Below are positions 60,701-64,000 of a stretch of DNA of 64,000 nt, piece by piece. The notes under the pieces are model-generated. The model did not search any database. It saw only the letters and a program-made list of their open reading frames with translations, and had not been told where the DNA came from. Made by a program: the position numbers and the translations under genes. Numbering within the stretch: position 1 is the first letter of the stretch; each line of letters opens with the position of its first letter. Location: positions 310,001 through 374,000 of the forward strand of contig JAVLUZ010000848.1 of NCBI GenBank assembly GCA_036768485.1, in the 5' to 3' direction. This DNA is from Mermis nigrescens. Taxonomy: Eukaryota > Nematoda > Enoplea > Mermithida > Mermithidae.

Positions 60701-61040
60701 AAAATCATTTATGTAACGGAGGATGGGAGATCCTCCAAATTTTGGCTAAAAAGTGCGTTTTTGACGGTTTTATTTGCCATTTTTGACCGACAACCTAGAA
60801 GTCAATCATCCCTTCCCCACTCCTGAAAATGGCCGAGAACGCCCAAGCAAAATTTTGAGCCTTTATATGTCTGATAAAAATTATTTGATGTCGATTACCT
60901 ACAAAATTTTTCAGGCAATGAAGTACTATAACAATCAACCTTTCTACACGCACCGCTCTGGTCCCGTTTATACAATACCTGAAGATGAAGAAGAAATCGA
61001 AGAAGCTGGGCTAAGAGGCAAGGCTTTGATAGGCATATAA
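45681..61040 (+). CDS. Large Rab-effector-like protein with RIM-type helices and a FYVE-type zinc finger
   Basis: Exons are 45681-45792 (tentative), 47881-48847, 49848-49919, 50206-50283, 52804-55091, 56189-56393, 57137-57250, 58797-58970, 59872-60084, 60326-60521 and 60915-61040. Every junction from the second exon on is in phase. The product is about 1,500 residues, acidic and mostly disordered. Four copies of an L-S-x-x-E-E-R-x-x-I-x-x-x-x-x-K-A helix resemble the first Rab-binding helix of RIM/rabphilin. Exons 56189 and 57137 form a complete four-pair zinc finger of the Piccolo/Bassoon/Fife/RIM type. Such proteins link Rab3/Rab27 vesicles to the presynaptic active zone. PDZ and C2 domains are not seen. 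AATAAA lies 18 bp after the stop. Apparent single-base insertions in exons 52804 and 60326 break the raw frame. The exact family member is uncertain. Confidence 0.8.
46842..46866 (+). repeat. (CA)n microsatellite
   Basis: Roughly 11-12 ACAC dinucleotides followed by imperfect CAGACA, in the first intron of the Rab-effector-like gene. Confidence 0.9.
47261..47508 (+). mobile_element. Family B MITE with perfect 8-bp target duplication
   Basis: Starts CATACGTGGGCAGC and ends CGCCCAGGTGTG. TTGAACAA flanks both sides (47253-47260, 47509-47516). It is intronic. Confidence 0.93.
47881..48847 (+). CDS. Rab-effector-like gene: exon with three RabBD-like helices
   Basis: The acceptor is TACGCTTCAG. 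The exon encodes about 322 residues. Repeated helices are DLSGLSAEERAIILSINEKA, LSEEEQAHIRSIEAKAAMEL and LGDLSESERAKILEVMAKAD. Between them are alanine/lysine-rich amphipathic stretches (FDAMSKLVGEDR, GGYKQAVDAFDKVSHFAAEK). A stop follows in frame at 48862, but a donor at 48848 (A/GTATAA) joins the 49848 exon in phase, so splicing on is favoured. Base composition is clearly richer in GC than the flanks. Confidence 0.8.
48898..49064 (+). mobile_element. Family A MITE
   Basis: Ends are CAGGCACGTAGCCGG and CAGCTACGTGCCTG, 50 bp after a coding exon. The flanks catacagt and cctacatt match at 6 of 8. Confidence 0.85.
49090..49850. repeat. Degenerate element interior related to 24850-25800
   Basis: Shares TTTGTACATnnAC, GGCGCTTCGCGCC and GCTAAAATA-CACTACC words with the family I interior near 25250-25760. 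The ends are not defined. It fills most of an intron. Confidence 0.45.
50095..50195 (+). repeat. TTATTATTT low-complexity tract
   Basis: Imperfect TTATTA/TTATTT repeats immediately upstream of the 50206 exon acceptor. They account for the open frames in this interval. Confidence 0.9.
52804..55091 (+). CDS. Rab-effector-like gene: long acidic exon with the fourth helix
   Basis: Acceptor CACTTTTTCAG; donor AC/GTAAGA. It opens with serine- and glutamate-rich sequence, continues through an EEREDEE run and, after a frame change between about 53245 and 53369, through SDEEREEEEEAVESE. Near 54690 comes FPDLDLSLFNEEERQHLIAM, the fourth RabBD-like helix. A tandem pair, QNLEWTEEAKGR and QNLEWSKEASGW, lies near 54270-54340. 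Both frames are open across the shift and only a net +1 base reconciles them. A 42-bp intron candidate there would not fix the phase. It is probably a sequence error. Confidence 0.8.
55447..56117 (+). repeat. GC-rich direct repeats flanking a ~0.5-kb spacer
   Basis: TACCGGGACCGCCTTTTTTACCGGGACTGGAG followed by GGCCGGGCCGGTGGT-AAGTCGA is present at 55453-55528 and again at 56049-56112. The composition resembles the subterminal arrays of family C, but inverted ends were not found. It lies in an intron of the Rab-effector-like gene. Confidence 0.6.
56189..57250 (+). CDS. FYVE-type zinc finger of the Rab-effector-like gene (two exons)
   Basis: Exon 56189-56393 supplies CPLC, 16 residues later CAYC, then VCINCGS. 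Exon 57137-57250, after CGTTTTTTAG, supplies MWLCNRCSGEMKSVM. Together they give the four metal-binding pairs, with the WLC-x2-C ending typical of Piccolo/Bassoon, Fife and RIM fingers. The two exons join in phase 0. The finger binds two zinc ions in relatives and packs against the Rab-binding helix. A family B MITE sits between the exons at 56633-56898. Confidence 0.88.
56633..56898 (-). mobile_element. Family B MITE with perfect 8-bp target duplication
   Basis: Inverse copy starting CATACATGGGCGTGG and ending GCTGCCCACCTATG. TTGTTCTG flanks both sides (56625-56632, 56899-56906). It lies in the intron that splits the zinc finger. Confidence 0.93.
57637..57894 (-). mobile_element. Family B MITE with perfect 8-bp target duplication
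   Basis: Inverse copy starting CTCACCTGGGCGTGG and ending GCTGCCCACGTATG. CTCATGAT flanks both sides (57629-57636, 57895-57902). Confidence 0.93.
58797..61040 (+). CDS. Rab-effector-like gene: acidic C-terminal exons
   Basis: Exons 58797-58970, 59872-60084, 60326-60521 and 60915-61040 each join in phase 0. They carry acidic clusters (NDSDESDEELDTSDEDYPDE; TIPEDEEEIEEAGL) and end GKALIGI at TAA 61038-61040. In exon 60326 an in-frame TGA at 60488 disappears if one T is removed, and the frame then reads SERTDEEIDYTQ to a GTATGT donor. The donor of the 59872 exon could instead be at 59995. Confidence 0.7.
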
Positions 61041-61057
61041 GTTATTACAAATTCAGT

Positions 61058-61063
61058 AATAAA
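61058..61063 (+). terminator. Poly(A) signal of the Rab-effector-like gene
   Basis: AATAAA begins 18 bp after the TAA stop of the last exon. A further AATAAA occurs near 61230. Confidence 0.5.
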
Positions 61064-62025
61064 AATTAATCAGTTAATAACAAATTAAGGTTCTGCAAAT
61101 GACACGGGTAAGGGAAAATAATCTGAATAATAAATTAATGATAGAAATCATGACATATTATCCCGAATGATACATACGTACGTTCAATAATTCAACAATT
61201 GATAATAATAATCTATTGCAGTAATTTAAAATAAACTTTGTGCGATCGTCGTGTCGTGTCTGGTCTGTTTTTTGAATAAGTTGAATCATGCGGACAAAAA
61301 CTATCGCATCTTAAAGCTATTCTGATGAGTATTGTTATTATACTAATCTGCAACGCTATTTCACTTTTGTCTTATGTGCTCTTTTTTCCGGAGAATTTTG
61401 CGCCATTGATGCCGTATGACATTAGGAGAGCCCGGAAAGCGATTTGCCTGCAAATAGTCTTTTTGCAACGAATAGGTTACCTACGCGGTTGCTTGCTTTT
61501 CAAGCCTAATTTCCTCCGATAAACAAATCAAATGGCGCCATGCGAGTGATGGTCTCGCTCATTATTTTCTAATGATGTCTTCTTATACAATATCAGCTTG
61601 AGCCGTCCAATGGCCTCTATTTTATTATTGTGTCTTGTTATGTACGTGATTCGATTTTTTCGGCTCTTTAGTTCACTGTTTAAAAGGAAATAGTAGCTCA
61701 TGTTCGAGTCGAAAGACAATGCCTCTATTGAAAACAGCGGAGCATAAAACACACCACCCTTGGCTACTAGATTTTTGCATAGAGTGCTTTTCCTCTGGAT
61801 TTCCTCCGCTTTTTAAAAGCAAAGGAACATCCGAAAAATCGATAGCTTTTTCATTTTTTCCAGCAACATTTTCTGGTCGGACTTTCGTTAAGAACGTACG
61901 TACGCGTGTTCGCGCGTATGTATGTACGTCAAGACGTATTATGGACTTAATAGCGACGTCCTAGCTAGTAAAATATGCAAATTAAGCCGGAGGGCGCGTC
62001 GTAAGAATATGAGTTAATTACGCAG

Positions 62026-62358
62026 GACCGATAGTGGCAGTGACTTCGAACCGCGAAAGCGGCCGACGTTTCGTTATTAACGTCGACGGGGGCGACCGTT
62101 GAGTCGCAAGAAAGGCTCGGTTCATCGACAGCTGTTGTCCAGCCATCGATCGGTTCGTTGGGAGGAACGAGTGAACCAATTTATGCAAATGAGGCGGCTC
62201 GACTGCCGGATGCGACGACCGGTCACGTGACCCGCGCGACGACGGAACGAAAAACGCCCGAGGCCCCCATCGCGGCGGCTCCCGCTGCTAATTTTTCCGT
62301 TAACGCGACCACGTCGTCCGATCCGTCGAAAGGCGCGTTTGGGGCGCCCCAAGGACCG
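62026..62358 (+). CDS. Ser/Thr/Ala-rich exon, gene unknown or alternative 3' exon
   Basis: It is GC-rich compared with its surroundings. The acceptor is ATTACGCAG and the donor is CCG/GTAATT. From about 62044 one frame reads through LLTSTGATVESQERLGSS, SEPIYANEAARLPDATTGHV and SSDPSKGAFGAPQGP. Near the acceptor a different frame, TDSGSDFEPRKRPTF, looks more coding, so another one- or two-base error may lie near 62070. It could be the first visible exon of the next gene, or an alternative continuation of the Rab-effector-like gene beyond 61040, whose linkers have similar composition. It leaves in phase 0. Confidence 0.55.
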
Positions 62359-63087
62359 GTAATTAGTTTAATCCAACGGCTGTTTTATTAATTAATTCTG
62401 AACCGTGGTATTTCATTGTTTCGTGTTCCGTTATGAAACAATTTTTGTCATTGTTCTTTTACTGTTTTCGACAGCGATATGCTTTTAATCACGAGTTTAT
62501 AAAGCGGTCGGATTAACATTCGTATGAAGTTTCTACCGACGTATGTTCGTAAGGAGGAAAGAATTAAATTAGAATTTCGAAAAACGTTCCTTCGCTTCGC
62601 TCATCGAACGAACAAGCTTAACTTGACATTTAATGCAATTACTTTATCGATGCGCTCGGTCAAAAGTTATGGCGAGGGGGTAAACCGGGTTCCCCTGGGG
62701 GGCGTAAATAGTATTCCTTACCTATTTAATGTTAAATTTTGAAAAATTTTCATACTTAATCCGTTTTATTTCATTCTTTATGAATATTTATAGTTAAGCT
62801 TGCATAAAAACAATAACGATAAGGGCGATTAAATAACCTGCGACATCAAAAATATACTAAAATAATAGAAGAAAATCGTTTGGATTGATTAATTTGACAG
62901 GCTCCTGCTCGGAAAATTAGTAAATGTACCTGAAACTATAGTGTTAGACGTGATTTAACGCCTTTTCATGTTTCAGGTAACAGGTTTGGTCATAAAACGG
63001 CCTGAGGTGGTATGCCTTCAAAAAGTTGTGGCAGGGGATACTCCCATACCCCCAGTATGCATATGTGAAATACTTCGTGCTGAAGGG
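62359..63087. other. Intron or intergenic sequence, no feature recognised
   Basis: AT-rich. No repeat family and no exon with convincing signals was found after the donor at 62359. Confidence 0.4.
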
Positions 63088-63263
63088 CAGGCACATAGCT
63101 GGTCGTCCTATTTTGGGGAGGGACCAACACCAATTTTGGGGGGACTAAGCCCAAAAAGGCCAAAAATAGCACAAAATAACGTTTAAAAAGTCATATTTTT
63201 CCGATTTTTCTGAATTTTGGGTGGTCCGGACCCCTCCCCCATTCCCCCAGAGCTATGTGCCTG
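63088..63263 (+). mobile_element. Family A MITE next to a family I end
   Basis: Ends are CAGGCACATAGCTGG and AGAGCTATGTGCCTG. The target duplication is too eroded to confirm. Confidence 0.8.
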
Positions 63264-63265
63264 CT

Positions 63266-63720
63266 CAGCGGATTAAGGGTGCGGGCGAGTGGGGGGAGCG
63301 GGTGGTGGCCTCCTCATTCACCCACCATAGTTGGCGAGATAACGGATGGATATGTAACTTGCAATGACTTTTGGCCGTCATGACCATAATTCTGAAATTT
63401 TTACGGCGTTTTGCACGGACTCTACCTATTATGACGCTTATTAACTTTATTGACGGCCTGTGCTCAAGAAAGTAGGATTTTAAAACGATCTCAAAAGCAG
63501 AAACAGTCATTAGCATAGTTTTCCTTTATTTTCAAGCATAACTTTGAACATTTTCGACGCTTCGCATTAATTGCTACATATACACTAAATCGAGCAGTGA
63601 TGCAATCTTCTAAACGTTCTTCCGCCTTAATTTCACGAATTTTTCGGCGCTTCGCGCCGAATTTTCTCTATAGTCGGAGAAATTTGATGATTATTTCGTT
63701 CGAAATTGTCGAAATTAAAC
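63266..63720 (+). mobile_element. Family I hAT-like fragment
   Basis: Begins CAGCGGATTAAGGGTGCGGG. It shares GGCGAGAnAACGGATGGATAT and TTGCAATGACTTTTGGCCGTCA with the 25850-25913 segment (inverse) and with 63735-64000. Confidence 0.55.
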
Positions 63721-63734
63721 ATGTTGCGCAAAAG

Positions 63735-64000
63735 CAGGGGCGGATTTAAGGGGAGTGGACGGGGAGCGGCCGTCCCCTATTGGCTTAACCTAATTTGGCG
63801 AGAACAAATGGATATATAATTTGCAATAATTTTTAACCGTCAATGATCATAATTTCTTAAATTTTACAGGTGCTCCAATACGAAGAATATCTATAATTGA
63901 CAGTGACGGTACCCCTTAGGGGCATTACCCCTAAGGGGGTGGAACCCTGACTTGGGCGGAAAAATTAGCCGTTTTAACCCGAAAATCGCTAAAAATCGCT
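63735..64000 (+). mobile_element. Family I hAT-like element, cut by the window end
   Basis: Begins CAGGGGCGGATTTAAGGGG and continues GGCGAGAACAAATGGATATA and TTGCAATAATTTTTAACCGT. Its first 130 bp match, inverted, the end of the element at 24317-29792 once the palindromic insertion is removed. Confidence 0.65.

Overview
This window looks like an invertebrate nuclear genome, most likely a nematode. It is AT-rich, its genes are split into short exons by kilobase introns, the 3' splice sites are mostly of the TTTTCAG type, and there are no bacterial-style operons. The species call is an inference; no rRNA, intact tRNA or spliced-leader gene was found to settle it.

Three host genes can be assembled from splice signals and reading phase. 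(1) The 3' half of a long-chain acyl-CoA synthetase lies on + at about 3.7-9.2 kb (four exons, one single-base frameshift). (2) A minus-strand gene for a cysteine-rich, probably secreted protein has two phase-matched exons at 36.6 and 32.2 kb. (3) A large + gene at 45.7-61.0 kb encodes an acidic protein of roughly 1,500 residues. It has four copies of a helix resembling the first Rab-binding helix of RIM/rabphilin, then a complete FYVE-type zinc finger split over two exons that is closest to the Piccolo/Bassoon/Fife/RIM class. This suggests a presynaptic active-zone or vesicle-tethering Rab effector. A further serine/threonine/alanine-rich exon lies at 62.0-62.4 kb, a probable first exon of an unknown minus gene at 35.0-35.2 kb, and a possible tail-anchored mini-protein at 36.7-36.9 kb.

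Most of the rest is transposon-derived. At least five families have short terminal inverted repeats and 8-bp target duplications, as expected of the hAT superfamily. They are called here A (about 164 bp, CAGGCACGTAGCTG ends), B (about 250 bp, CATAGGTGGGC ends), C (CAGTGATCGACCGG ends), E (CAGAGGCGTAGCCAG ends) and I (CAGGGGCGGATTTAAGG ends). They are stacked inside one another. One B copy is split by 7.8 kb of nested insertions (22.2-30.3 kb) and another by C containing E (38.2-40.4 kb). The second stack sits in the intron of a decayed Myb/SANT-like transposon gene at 37.5-40.8 kb.

The most unusual object is a 3,816-bp element at 25,914-29,729. Its inverted arms exceed 1.2 kb, it has a perfect 8-bp target duplication, and its 1.2-kb centre holds two tail-to-tail, tightly packed gene remnants with their own poly(A) signals. 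One encodes a spliced single-pass membrane protein; the other encodes a basic-tailed protein. The layout recalls virus-like DNA elements such as Mavericks, but no diagnostic gene is present. A second theme is that several unrelated elements carry inverted arrays of short repeats just inside both ends, including a foldback-like element made of 17-bp repeats at 10.8-11.9 kb.
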